Assembly (NCBI RefSeq): GCF_963974515.1
Contig: NZ_CAXBDD010000005.1
Location: 44,483-108,482 of the forward strand
Source of the DNA: Sunxiuqinia sp963974515
GTDB taxonomy: Bacteria; Bacteroidota; Bacteroidia; Bacteroidales; Prolixibacteraceae
Reading direction: 5' to 3'
DNA length: 64,000 nt
Part shown: piece by piece, positions 36,057-44,399 of the stretch
How positions within the stretch are numbered: position 1 is the first letter of the stretch
Layout: each line of letters starts with the position of its first letter
The notes under the pieces: generated by a model
What the model saw: the letters and a program-made list of their open reading frames with translations, nothing else
What the model was told of the DNA's origin: nothing
The model's database searches: none
Translations under genes and position numbers: made by a program

Positions 36057-36926
36057 ATGAAACGAAACATTTTAGTAGGATTTAGCTTGATTTTAGCAGT
36101 TTTTTTAACCAGCTGCGGTGGCGGAAACAAGAAAGGCGCCACGAACGAAGAGAATAAAAAAGTGACCATTGCGATGGTTAACTGGATTGAATGCATTGCC
36201 AACACCCACCTGGCCAAAGTGGCACTGGAACAACGAGGTTATGAAGTTGAACTGGTTAACGCCGACGTAGCTCCGGTTTTTGCAGCTGTGGCCAAAGGAA
36301 ATGCCGATGTATTCATGGAGGTGTGGGAGCCGATCACCCACCAGCCGTACATGGAAAAATTTGGCGATCAGGTTGAACGATTGGGCGTTGTTTACGAAGA
36401 AGGACGCTTGGGCCTGGTCGTTCCACAATACGTTGACATCAATTCCATTGATGAATTAAACAGCGCCAAAGGCCAGTTTGACGGCAAAATTATCGGAATC
36501 AACCCCGGAGCAGGTATCATGAGTGTCACAGGAAAGGTGATCGACGAATACAACCTGGATTACGAATTGGTGACTTCAAGCGAAGCCGGAATGTTGGCGT
36601 CTCTCAAAAGAGCCTACGATAAAGAAGACTGGGTAGTTGTCACTGGCTGGAAGCCTCACACCAAATTTGCACGCTACAACCTGAAAATCCTTGATGACCC
36701 CAAAGGAACCATGGGTGCTGCCGAAACGATTTCAGTCATTGCGACCAAAGGATGGGCCGAAGCCAATCCCGAACTGGCAACTTTTTTCAGTAATTTTAAA
36801 ATGAACGACGACAATCTGGGTTCATTAATGCTGGCTATTGAAGAAAACGCAGGAAGTGAAGATGAAGCAGCCCTGAACTGGTACAACGAACACAAACCAT
36901 TGGTCGACGCCTGGTTTAATGAATAA
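36057..36926 (+). CDS. proX: Glycine betaine-binding lipoprotein
   Basis: 289 residues. The lipobox 'LTSCGGGN' at about residue 20 marks a lipoprotein. The binding domain has 'IAMVNWIECIANTHLAKVA' and 'ADVFMEVWEPITHQPYMEK', where the tryptophans form the aromatic cage for the trimethyl-ammonium group in OpuAC/ProX. It captures the osmolyte in the periplasm for ProVW. It is the last gene of the operon; an intrinsic terminator follows after about 25 bp. Selectivity for betaine, proline betaine or choline cannot be read from sequence alone. Confidence 0.92.
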   Translation: MKRNILVGFSLILAVFLTSCGGGNKKGATNEENKKVTIAMVNWIECIANTHLAKVALEQRGYEVELVNADVAPVFAAVAKGNADVFMEVWEPITHQPYMEKFGDQVERLGVVYEEGRLGLVVPQYVDINSIDELNSAKGQFDGKIIGINPGAGIMSVTGKVIDEYNLDYELVTSSEAGMLASLKRAYDKEDWVVVTGWKPHTKFARYNLKILDDPKGTMGAAETISVIATKGWAEANPELATFFSNFKMNDDNLGSLMLAIEENAGSEDEAALNWYNEHKPLVDAWFNE

Positions 36927-36951
36927 GCCATTGCAGGCCATCTAAATATAG

Positions 36952-36979
36952 AAGCCTCGCAATTGCGGGGCTTTTTTTT
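36952..36979 (+). terminator. Intrinsic terminator after proX
   Basis: AAGCCTCGC pairs with GCGGGGCTT around an AATT loop, with one G-T mismatch, followed by eight T. It lies 25 bases after the proX stop and ends the operon. Confidence 0.85.
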
Positions 36980-36997
36980 AGGCGCATTAACACCCAC

Positions 36998-37429
36998 TCA
37001 ATTCAGCTTCTTCTCAACCTGCCAATCCACCGACCACTGCCCGGCCCCTTTCAAGAGTAAAAAGAGGCTTCCCAGCAACATGGCATAATCGGTTCGCGCG
37101 GCATGCATCATCATCCAAAAACCATCGTTCAACAAAATATCAACTTTGGTTGTGGAAATAGCCACCAGCATAATGATGATCAAAGGAATACTGGCCAAAC
37201 GCGTGTACAGGCCAATTAAAATCAGCAAACCACAGACGATTTCGAAACTGCCCACAAAAGAGCCCAAAAATTCCGGAGATGGCAGCCCAATCTTTTCGAA
37301 GCGGCCGGCTCCCCGGATGGCTGGAAACAGAAACTTCTGAATGCCTTCTGATAAGAAAACAACACCGACCATGAGGCGGATCATAAAAACAGATTTTGAA
37401 TTCGATGTTTGAATAATTCTTTTGAGCAT
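36998..37429 (-). CDS. DoxX family membrane protein
   Basis: 143 residues from the ATG at 37429; a longer frame to 37468 adds residues with no support. Four hydrophobic helices: 'FMIRLMVGVVFLSEGIQKFL', 'FVGSFEIVCGLLILIGLYTR', 'LASIPLIIIMLVAISTTKV' and 'AMLLGSLFLLLKGAG'. The N-terminal 'SEGIQKFLFPAIRGAGRFEK' is the DoxX signature. DoxX proteins have been linked to redox control in the membrane, but the reaction is not settled. It follows hemF on the same strand at about 80 bp and may be part of the heme operon. Confidence 0.85.
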   Translation of the reverse strand: MLKRIIQTSNSKSVFMIRLMVGVVFLSEGIQKFLFPAIRGAGRFEKIGLPSPEFLGSFVGSFEIVCGLLILIGLYTRLASIPLIIIMLVAISTTKVDILLNDGFWMMMHAARTDYAMLLGSLFLLLKGAGQWSVDWQVEKKLN

Positions 37430-37509
37430 TCTTTTCCAATTTATATAAATTGGAACATCACGGATCACGACTTGGTTCAGTGATTCTAACCTGGTCCCCG
37501 CTCTTACTT

Positions 37510-38406
37510 CTATCCATTAATCCAATCGATACCTTTTTTCAACTGGTTCAGCGTTTCTTCTTCCCGCGAGCCTTTTTCAGGCTGAAAATCGTACGTCCAC
37601 GACGCCATCGGCGGCATACTCAAAAAGATGGATTCTGTTCGCCCATTCGACTCAAGACCAAATTTGGTCCCTCTGTCATAAAGCAGATTAAACTCTACAT
37701 AGCGGCCTCTTCGCAGGTATTGCCATTGCTTTTCTTGCTCCGAAAAACTCCGCCTGCGACTCCGGTTCATCAGCTCAATATACATCTTGGGATAAGCTTC
37801 GGCCAGTGCTTGGGTGAACCCAAAAAACTTTTTAAAATTTGCTTCAGCTGCTCCATCCTGATGATCGAAAAAGATTCCGCCCACACCACGAGTTTCCTCC
37901 CGGTGTGGCAAGTAAAAATAGTCATCGGCCCAGACTTTGTATTCCCGATAAAAGGACAAATCAAACCGGTCGCAAACCGCTTTCAGTTGCTGATGAAACC
38001 AACGAGCTTCCTCCCGATCGACAAAATGTGGCGTTAAATCGATGCCGCCACCGAACCACGCTTTGCCGGAGCTAAGCTGGAAATAGCGGACATTCATGTG
38101 GGTAATGGGCACATGGGGGTTGTTGGGGTGAATGATCGACGAAATACCGGTAGCAAAATAATCTTCACCATCATCAATGTGCAGGGCCTTCCGCATCCGA
38201 TTGCTCACCTGACCTCCTACTGCAGAAAAGTTAACAGCCGCCTTTTCAATGGCGTCGCCTTCGGCTAAAACCATGGTAAATCCATGCCCTATTTCTTTTT
38301 CCCAATGATCTGTTTTAAAAACAGCGCTTCCGTCGGCTGTTTCCAAGGCATTGCAGATTTGCTGTTGAAGATTTCGGTAAGCTGATGCAACTTGATTATT
38401 TCTCAT
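37510..38406 (-). CDS. hemF: Oxygen-dependent coproporphyrinogen III oxidase
   Basis: 298 residues, standard size. It turns coproporphyrinogen III into protoporphyrinogen IX using molecular oxygen. Matching blocks are 'VSNRMRKALHIDDGEDYFAT', 'NPHVPITHMNVRYFQL', 'WFGGGIDLTPHFVDREEARW' and 'EETRGVGGIFFDHQD', the strongly conserved core of HemF, plus C-terminal 'ESIFLSMPPMASWTYDF'. It is third in the minus-strand heme operon after hemN and hemY, with 30 bp before it. Having both HemN and HemF means heme can be made with or without oxygen. Confidence 0.95.
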   Translation of the reverse strand: MRNNQVASAYRNLQQQICNALETADGSAVFKTDHWEKEIGHGFTMVLAEGDAIEKAAVNFSAVGGQVSNRMRKALHIDDGEDYFATGISSIIHPNNPHVPITHMNVRYFQLSSGKAWFGGGIDLTPHFVDREEARWFHQQLKAVCDRFDLSFYREYKVWADDYFYLPHREETRGVGGIFFDHQDGAAEANFKKFFGFTQALAEAYPKMYIELMNRSRRRSFSEQEKQWQYLRRGRYVEFNLLYDRGTKFGLESNGRTESIFLSMPPMASWTYDFQPEKGSREEETLNQLKKGIDWING

Positions 38407-38436
38407 GAATTAAGGATGCTTGATACTTGATATTCG

Positions 38437-39789
38437 CTAATCTGCAACACTTTCCGCCAGGTTTCTTCCCTGCTTTATCCGGTCGGCCATCCCAATTCCA
38501 TCGCGAATATTGCCACCCAAGAACAAGCCCGGAAAATCAGCTTCCAAATCCGCAATTGCTTGCAGACGCCCGGCTGATTCGATTCCGTACTGCGGAATAG
38601 CGTGCTGATAACGATTAATAACCAACAAATCAGGTTGCCATTTTGTTAGCCCCAGCATACTTTTTAGCTCTCTTTCCACTATGGATTTGATTTCATCGTC
38701 CGGCAGATCAACCATTTCCGGTTTCCGAACACCGCCTAAAAAAGTAGACAACAGCGCTCCACCTTCCGGGGCCCGGCTTTTTAGAAAGGAAGAAAGAAAC
38801 AAAACACCCAGAATGTCGCGGTTTTCGTGAAAAGGAATTAAGCCGCCAAAAGCCTTGATTGGCATACCTTCCCATTTTTTAAACCCAACCGAAACCTGCA
38901 CAACGCGGGCATATTTCATCGCTTCTATTTTCGCCAGGTCGGCCGCAGGAAAAAACGGAAACAACTGGCGCAAGGCATATCCGCCAACCGTTGAAATAAC
39001 CTGATCGAACTCCGAAATTGTGCCGGCATCATCAGCAATTTGGTATTTCTCCCCGGAATATTCAACCTTTAAGTTCGTTTGATTCAGATGAAAGCGTTCG
39101 CTGCCAATCTGCTCGCTTAAGGCATTAACCAAAGATTTTAATCCTCCCCTAAGTGAGAAAACCTCTTTGGTCGCTTTCTTATCCCAAGCAGTTTTGGGCT
39201 CTTTGCCTTTTTTGATGGCCCCCCCAATAAAACTACCATAGTTTTGCTCAAGACTGTAAAGTTTCGGCAAAGCATATTTTACGATCAACTTTTTCGGATC
39301 GCCTGAGTAAACCCCCAGAATAAAGGGATCGATGGCGTACTTCAGAAAACTCTTTCCCATTCTGCGCAATACCAAATCGGCCAGCGATTCGTCAGGATTT
39401 GTTCCCGGCTTGCGAAACGGCTCGCCCAAGATCCGGAACTTGTCGTACCACGAAAACAAGGGGGTGGTAATTCCACCCCACAATCCGGATGGCAGGGCAT
39501 GCCAGCGATCGTCTTTCCAAATCCAGCGATACTTGGCATCTTCGTCAGCAATTTCAAGCTGGCAAGCTTCTCCCAGCTCTTCAATTAAAGCAGCTGCCTC
39601 GGGTTGCCCAAGTACACCGGTGCTGGGGCCATTTTCATACAGAAAGCCATCTTCCTCCCGGGTTTCAATGACGCCGCCAATCCGGCCGGCTTTTTCAAAG
39701 ACCTGAACATCGATCCCTTTCTTTCGAAGGTAATAAGCGGTTGTCAAGCCACTCAATCCGGCACCAATAACAGCTACTTTTTTATTCAT
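38437..39789 (-). CDS. hemY: Protoporphyrinogen oxidase, FAD-dependent
   Basis: 450 residues from ATG 39789. The FAD-binding Rossmann motif is at the N-terminus ('VAVIGAGLSGLTTAYYLRKK', residues 4-23), with 'GRIGGVIETREEDGFLYENG' next to it as in HemY/PPO. The C-terminus has 'FPGLFLGGNIRDGIGMADRI', the second FAD contact. It oxidises protoporphyrinogen IX to protoporphyrin IX with oxygen. The frame extends upstream to 39891 but this part overlaps hemN; the ATG chosen is one base from the hemN stop. It lies between hemN and hemF in one operon. Confidence 0.93.
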   Translation of the reverse strand: MNKKVAVIGAGLSGLTTAYYLRKKGIDVQVFEKAGRIGGVIETREEDGFLYENGPSTGVLGQPEAAALIEELGEACQLEIADEDAKYRWIWKDDRWHALPSGLWGGITTPLFSWYDKFRILGEPFRKPGTNPDESLADLVLRRMGKSFLKYAIDPFILGVYSGDPKKLIVKYALPKLYSLEQNYGSFIGGAIKKGKEPKTAWDKKATKEVFSLRGGLKSLVNALSEQIGSERFHLNQTNLKVEYSGEKYQIADDAGTISEFDQVISTVGGYALRQLFPFFPAADLAKIEAMKYARVVQVSVGFKKWEGMPIKAFGGLIPFHENRDILGVLFLSSFLKSRAPEGGALLSTFLGGVRKPEMVDLPDDEIKSIVERELKSMLGLTKWQPDLLVINRYQHAIPQYGIESAGRLQAIADLEADFPGLFLGGNIRDGIGMADRIKQGRNLAESVAD

Positions 39790-39790
39790 T

Positions 39791-41167
39791 TTAAACTGAT
39801 TTTGAAAATTTCTGGATAGCTCCTTCCAGGCGAATATCGAACACGGCTGCGATGTTGCGCAGCACGAATCGTCCCAAATCAGTGATGACAATTTCGTCGG
39901 TTGTGTATGATAGAAGCTCGTCTTTCACAAATTCATCGAGCTTGCTTTCCTCAAAATTCAGCAGCTTCTTCAGTGCATCCACTTCCATAGTAAACTGCCC
40001 GGCAACCTGTCTCCACGACAAATACTGGTTGCACATAATTTCGTTGATAATCTGCCGGATGATTTTGTCCGTGTCAGAAAGCGAAAAGCCTTTCACCACT
40101 TTAATTTCACCCCGTTCAATCGTATCAATATATTCTTTGACCGTGCGGGCATTTTGCGCGTAGACATCTTCCAACTGGCTGATGCCTGTTACCCCAAAAG
40201 CATACACTTGCCCCGTGGTTTCGCGGGTACAATAACCTTGGAAGTTCCGGTGAAGCGAGCGATTTTTCAGTGCTACGGCCATATCATCTTCGGGTTTGGC
40301 ATAATGATCCAATCCGATGGGAACATAGCCTGCACCGGTCATTTTCGCCCAAGCTACTTCAAACATTTTCACTTTGTCTTCCGCTTCGGGCAAACCCAAT
40401 TTTTCCAGTTTCTTTTGAGCTTTTTTCACCCACGGAACATGCGCATATGAAAAGGTAACCAGCCGATCGGGATTGATCGCAACGGCTTTGTCCATCGTTG
40501 TAGCAAACGACTCCACCGTTTGGTATGGCAAACCATAAATAAAGTCGAGATTTACCGAAACGCCTGGATGCCTGCGAATCATAGCCACCAGCTCTTCGAT
40601 AGGAATGACGGGTACTTCGCGGTGAACAGCATTCAGCACTTTGGGCTGAAAATCCTGAACCCCCAGGCTGATGCGATTAAAGCCAAAGGAAACCAAAGCA
40701 TCAATATACGCTTGGTCCAGATGTGCAGGATTACACTCAACAGCAATCTCGGGACGCTCTATAAACTTGTAATTTGACGTGAAGATTTCCATGATCTCGC
40801 CTATGTATTGAGCAGGCAAAACATTGGGCGTACCACCGCCCCAATGGATTTGCGAGATTTTGCGATTTTTGTCTATTAACTCGCCCACCTTGTGAATCTC
40901 CTTTTTCAAGGCAGCCACATAGTTTTTCATGATGTCCTGATCCTTGGTAATATGCGTATTACAACCACAATACAAACACAACTGTGTACAAAACGGGATA
41001 TGCAGGTAAATGGAAATATTCTCGGGCTGCTTGTCGTTCGAAGCTTCTACAGCCGCCAAATAATCGTTCGTTGTGAAATCGTCGCCAAAAAAGTTGGCGG
41101 GTGGGTAACTCGTATACCGGGGAACCGGGACATTATACTTATCAATCAGCGCTAAAGGTATTCTCAT
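39791..41167 (-). CDS. hemN: Oxygen-independent coproporphyrinogen III oxidase
   Basis: 458 residues from ATG 41167. Radical-SAM enzyme with C60-x3-C64-x2-C67 followed by C69 ('PFCTQLCLYCGCN'), the exact HemN form that distinguishes it from HemW. The N-terminus 'LIDKYNVPVPRYTSYPPANF' and the sequence 'IHWGGGTPNVLPAQYIGEIM' are also HemN-specific. It decarboxylates coproporphyrinogen III without oxygen. It starts the heme operon; the frame extends to 41230 but the extra residues show no conservation. A 476-bp gap to the divergent C1 peptidase gene lies upstream. Confidence 0.95.
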   Translation of the reverse strand: MRIPLALIDKYNVPVPRYTSYPPANFFGDDFTTNDYLAAVEASNDKQPENISIYLHIPFCTQLCLYCGCNTHITKDQDIMKNYVAALKKEIHKVGELIDKNRKISQIHWGGGTPNVLPAQYIGEIMEIFTSNYKFIERPEIAVECNPAHLDQAYIDALVSFGFNRISLGVQDFQPKVLNAVHREVPVIPIEELVAMIRRHPGVSVNLDFIYGLPYQTVESFATTMDKAVAINPDRLVTFSYAHVPWVKKAQKKLEKLGLPEAEDKVKMFEVAWAKMTGAGYVPIGLDHYAKPEDDMAVALKNRSLHRNFQGYCTRETTGQVYAFGVTGISQLEDVYAQNARTVKEYIDTIERGEIKVVKGFSLSDTDKIIRQIINEIMCNQYLSWRQVAGQFTMEVDALKKLLNFEESKLDEFVKDELLSYTTDEIVITDLGRFVLRNIAAVFDIRLEGAIQKFSKSV

Positions 41168-41643
41168 GAGTTTTGAATTGTTTGTTATCAGATAATTTGT
41201 CAGCCCGTTCATCCAGCCACTATCCATCATGCCATTTGTCTCGCATAAACAATTCTTGGGCTGATCCGAGATCGTGCAAATTATTCTATGCGAAAATAAT
41301 AGAACTCGGGGGAAAACAAGCTTCCAAATGTCAGTTTTAAAGATTCAACACATCCACAATTCCCCCACGCGAGGGAATATTTCGTTACTAAAGAAATCAT
41401 TGAATAGCCGCTGGCTCTTTCATAGCAAGGCAAAACACAGGAACGTTGGCTATCTTTATTCGATTGTTATGAAAAATAAAAAACGAAATAAATTTCCAGA
41501 AAGCTTCCAATGCTTGCTCTCTGTTTTGATTGCGCAACTACAATGCGCTTTAAGAAATAACTTGCTGTTGACGTAATTCCTGACATCGCTCATCGACTGA
41601 TTGACTGATAATGGTTATTTTGGCGGGAACAAAAAAAATCGAT
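41168..41643. other. Divergent intergenic region between hemN and C1 peptidase
   Basis: This gap must hold the promoter of the heme operon and of the peptidase gene. On the minus strand ATAATTTG near 41270 is one base short of the -7 consensus. I see no Fnr-like TTGAT-ATCAA dyad and no RNA gene. The short frame at 41274-41576 has no homology I recognise and is not called. Confidence 0.5.
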
Positions 41644-42897
41644 ATGGATAAAATGTTGTTAACACTTCTCGCGGTAATAATGGCGCTTAGCGGATTTGCG
41701 CAAAAAAACGAAAGCAAGGGGAAAGTTGAAGTTTACGAGCAAGGAAAAGGCTATTACTACGAGTCGATTTTGAAAGATGTAAAGGCTGTCAATGAACAGC
41801 TGGAAGAAGAAAAGCCATTTATCCGGTTCAACATGGACCAGTCGGACGTAGATCTTCCTAATGATCCTTCGCTTTACGAAACGGTTTGGTGCCACAAAAC
41901 CGAGTCGCAGGGCAACGCCGGCACTTGCTGGTCGTTTTCAACCACTTCATTCTACGAATCGGAGGTTTACCGCCAAACCGGCAAGCAGGTGGAATTGTCT
42001 GAAATTTATACCGTTTACTGGGAATATGTTGAAAAGGCCCGCCGATTCATTGAAAAACGTGGCGACTCCAACTTCGACGAGGGCTCGGAAGGCAATGCCG
42101 TTGCCCGCATGATGAACCGCTACGGCATTGTGCCGGAAGAAATGTATACGGGCTTGTTGCACGGTCGCCAGTTTCACACCCATGCCAAAATGATGGAAGA
42201 AATGCGCGGGTTCCTGCAGTCGATGAAAGCAAACAATGCCTGGAATGTAGATTACGGTCTGGAGACCATTAAAGCCATTATGAATCATCACATTGGAGAG
42301 CCTCCGGTCGAATTTACAGTTGAAGGAAAAAGATATACACCCAAAAGCTACATGACCGATTACCTGAAACTGGACCCCAACGATTTTGTCGAGATTTTAT
42401 CATACAAGCAAGAACCTTACTGGCAACAAGTGGAATACAAAGTTCCGGACAACTGGTGGCACAGCGATGAGTATTATAACGTTCCGCTTGATGTGTTTAT
42501 GGATGCGCTGAAAAACGCCATCAAGAGGGGCTACAGCATGAGCATCGGCGGCGATGTATCGGAGACAGGATTTAGCCGCGAAACCAATTGCGCCCTGATT
42601 CCGGACTATGATATTCCTTCTGAGTTTATTAACGAAGATGCCCGCCAATTCCGTTTCTCAAACGAAACAACCACCGACGATCACGGCATGCACCTGATTG
42701 GAATTTTGGAGAACTACAAAGGAACTGGCGACGACTGGTATCTGATTAAAGACTCCAGCTCCGGCTCGCGAAATGTTGGGACCGACGATCCGAAGTTTGG
42801 ATATTACTTCTTTCACGAAGATTACATCAAATTGAAAATGATGGGCTTTACCATCCACAAAGAAGCGGTGAACGCCATCCTGAAAAAGTTTAACTAG
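41644..42897 (+). CDS. C1-family cysteine peptidase (aminopeptidase C-like), exported
   Basis: 417 residues from ATG 41644. The signal peptide is 'LLTLLAVIMALSGFAQ'. The catalytic cysteine is C95 in 'GNAGTCWSFSTTSF' and the histidine H347 in 'DDHGMHLIGI', the order seen in bleomycin-hydrolase/aminopeptidase C. At the place of the usual Asn-Ser-Trp-Gly the protein reads 'IKDSSSGSRN', so the third triad residue seems changed to Asp. It acts in the periplasm or outside. The frame extends to 41611 upstream, which adds non-signal residues and is rejected. It stands alone, opposite the heme operon. The peptidase family is secure; specificity is not. Confidence 0.85.
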   Translation: MDKMLLTLLAVIMALSGFAQKNESKGKVEVYEQGKGYYYESILKDVKAVNEQLEEEKPFIRFNMDQSDVDLPNDPSLYETVWCHKTESQGNAGTCWSFSTTSFYESEVYRQTGKQVELSEIYTVYWEYVEKARRFIEKRGDSNFDEGSEGNAVARMMNRYGIVPEEMYTGLLHGRQFHTHAKMMEEMRGFLQSMKANNAWNVDYGLETIKAIMNHHIGEPPVEFTVEGKRYTPKSYMTDYLKLDPNDFVEILSYKQEPYWQQVEYKVPDNWWHSDEYYNVPLDVFMDALKNAIKRGYSMSIGGDVSETGFSRETNCALIPDYDIPSEFINEDARQFRFSNETTTDDHGMHLIGILENYKGTGDDWYLIKDSSSGSRNVGTDDPKFGYYFFHEDYIKLKMMGFTIHKEAVNAILKKFN

Positions 42898-42951
42898 TTG
42901 CAGGGATAGAAACTTGCCCACAGATTTTGCACGCTTCGATTCGAAATCAGC

Positions 42952-43263
42952 CTAAATAACCAAGGATTCCGATCTGCGATTATTTAGGCTGAGTTGTTCG
43001 CAATGTTCAGGGGCAAAATTTCCTATGGCAGGATCGGCATCCAATCCTGCCGACCTAGAATCATCGAGCTGAAATTCATATCCCCCGCTCAAACTCATTA
43101 GCCCAATAATCTCTTCACCAAGCTCTGCAAGTCCATTTCTGGTACCACGAGTGTCCAACATATAAGCTTCCAGCAAAAAATAGGAAAATCCGGTTTGTCC
43201 GACGGCCATCGTCGATAAAAAGAAGTAAGCCAAATGCAGGATTACCGGGCGGGTGAATTTCAT
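42952..43263 (-). CDS. Small exported protein coupled to outer-membrane-like gene
   Basis: 103 residues; I do not recognise it. The first 24 residues ('KFTRPVILHLAYFFLSTMAV') look like a signal peptide or membrane anchor. The rest is short, with 'GTRNGLAELGEEIIGLMSLS' as its most regular part, and no motif. Its ATG shares four bases (ATGA, 43260-43263) with the stop of the upstream gene, which strongly suggests it is real and translated together with that gene. It may be a lipid-facing or periplasmic partner of that protein. Otherwise function unknown. Confidence 0.55.
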   Translation of the reverse strand: MKFTRPVILHLAYFFLSTMAVGQTGFSYFLLEAYMLDTRGTRNGLAELGEEIIGLMSLSGGYEFQLDDSRSAGLDADPAIGNFAPEHCEQLSLNNRRSESLVI

Positions 43264-43934
43264 CTCGATTTTTTGTACCACAAAGCATACGACAAATTCA
43301 TGGTCAGCAGGTGGCTGCGATATGCCTGTCCCAATTCTTCTTCGTAGCCATCGACGTCGCCCATTACCTGATCCTTAAGTCCGAGGCAATAACTCAGCGA
43401 GCACTGTAACCGGCCAAGCTCCCATCCTAGCCCGATGTTCCAGTCCAGCTCAAGTTCTTCGCGAATGTAATTGTAATTGAGCAACCATGCCGCATCAATT
43501 CCCGGCGCTACAAAAAGCTGCCTCCAAACAAAATATTTTAATCGCAAAGGCACGATCAGGTAATGTTGCTGGAAAGGTATCCAAGAGCGGACCATACCAT
43601 CGAATGGTTCTGCTTCAGCCGTGGGGCCATAACCATAGGGACTATAACCGCCACTAGTTGGTGGGTACCATGATAATGTATTGGAGTATTTCTGATGATT
43701 TTCTTTGTATCGATACCCCACGCCCACCGATACTGCGAACTTTTCAACCACCGGACTTGCGATATACAAACCGCCCCCGGCCATAAAACCCTGTTTAAGT
43801 GATGGTAATTCCGAACTGATTTCAGCTGGGAAAAATAAGCCACCTTCGGTGTATAGTCCAACTTGAAATGGCGATTGCCCAAAAGAGGCGGTGACTAGCA
43901 AGAAAAGCAAGCTGGAAGCAAAGATCCGTTTCAT
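43260..43934 (-). CDS. Predicted outer-membrane beta-barrel protein (PorT-like)
   Basis: 224 residues with a signal peptide ('KRIFASSLLFLLVTASFGQ'). The mature part is a typical small barrel: 'FQVGLYTEGGLFFPAEIS', 'FAVSVGVGYRYKENHQ', 'HYLIVPLRLKYFVWRQLFVA', 'GWELGRLQCSLSYCLGL' and a final strand 'LLTMNLSYALWYKK'. It resembles the outer-membrane beta-barrel (porT-like) proteins of Bacteroidota. Function unknown. It is followed by a coupled 103-residue gene. The gene lies in the opposite direction to the neighbouring C1 peptidase and M48 genes. Confidence 0.75.
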   Translation of the reverse strand: MKRIFASSLLFLLVTASFGQSPFQVGLYTEGGLFFPAEISSELPSLKQGFMAGGGLYIASPVVEKFAVSVGVGYRYKENHQKYSNTLSWYPPTSGGYSPYGYGPTAEAEPFDGMVRSWIPFQQHYLIVPLRLKYFVWRQLFVAPGIDAAWLLNYNYIREELELDWNIGLGWELGRLQCSLSYCLGLKDQVMGDVDGYEEELGQAYRSHLLTMNLSYALWYKKSR

Positions 43935-44399
43935 TTAGATTTTTTTCAGGTCAACGTTCCATTTTAAGACACTAAACAAAAATATATTATTCCTCTTAAA
44001 AATATTCAATTGAAAATGAAATTCACTGGCACAATAGCAATTCAGAATCATTCTACTGAATTTATCAAAACAACGCAAAGGATCAGGCGCTGGCCTGCCT
44101 GCTTCGCTCAATCGGTCAGTATAAGGGTTTAGCGACAATGAAACTCTGTGAATCCATCTGTGGTTAAGACTGGATTCCGGATACTCTGATTTCGGTAATC
44201 GACCTTTGAACAATTGCGTGATTATAAAACACGCCACCTGAAACAATCACTTTGGATTTTAGCCGCCAACTGGCGGATGGAATTTGGAATTTTGAACAGG
44301 TCGGCCAGAACGCTGACAGGGACCAGAAATTTCATTCCGGCTCCAAACGGCAACTACCCAGTTTTTCTTACCTTTGAAAGCATTTTAAAATCGCATAAA
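43935..44399. other. Intergenic region before M48 gene
   Basis: This gap lies between the divergent barrel-protein and M48 genes. It has a -7 like element TACCTTTG at 44369-44376 in front of the M48 gene; the -33 box is weak. Nothing else is recognised. Confidence 0.5.
44369..44376 (+). promoter_or_regulatory. -7 promoter element for M48 gene
   Basis: TACCTTTG fits TAnnTTTG and lies 23 bases before ATG 44400. It supports that start over the longer frame that begins at 44214, which would run through the promoter. Confidence 0.45.

Noticed and set aside
41274..41576. 100-codon frame in the hemN/C1 peptidase gap
   Set aside because: No motif, low-complexity basic composition, and it occupies a region that must hold two divergent promoters.
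44140..44170. CTCTGTGAATCC/CTGTGGTTAA-like stretch as repeat element
   Set aside because: Only one short copy is visible in the window, not enough to call a repeat.
44214..44399. N-terminal extension of the M48 gene
   Set aside because: The added 62 residues show no homology and run across the likely -7 promoter box at 44369-44376.
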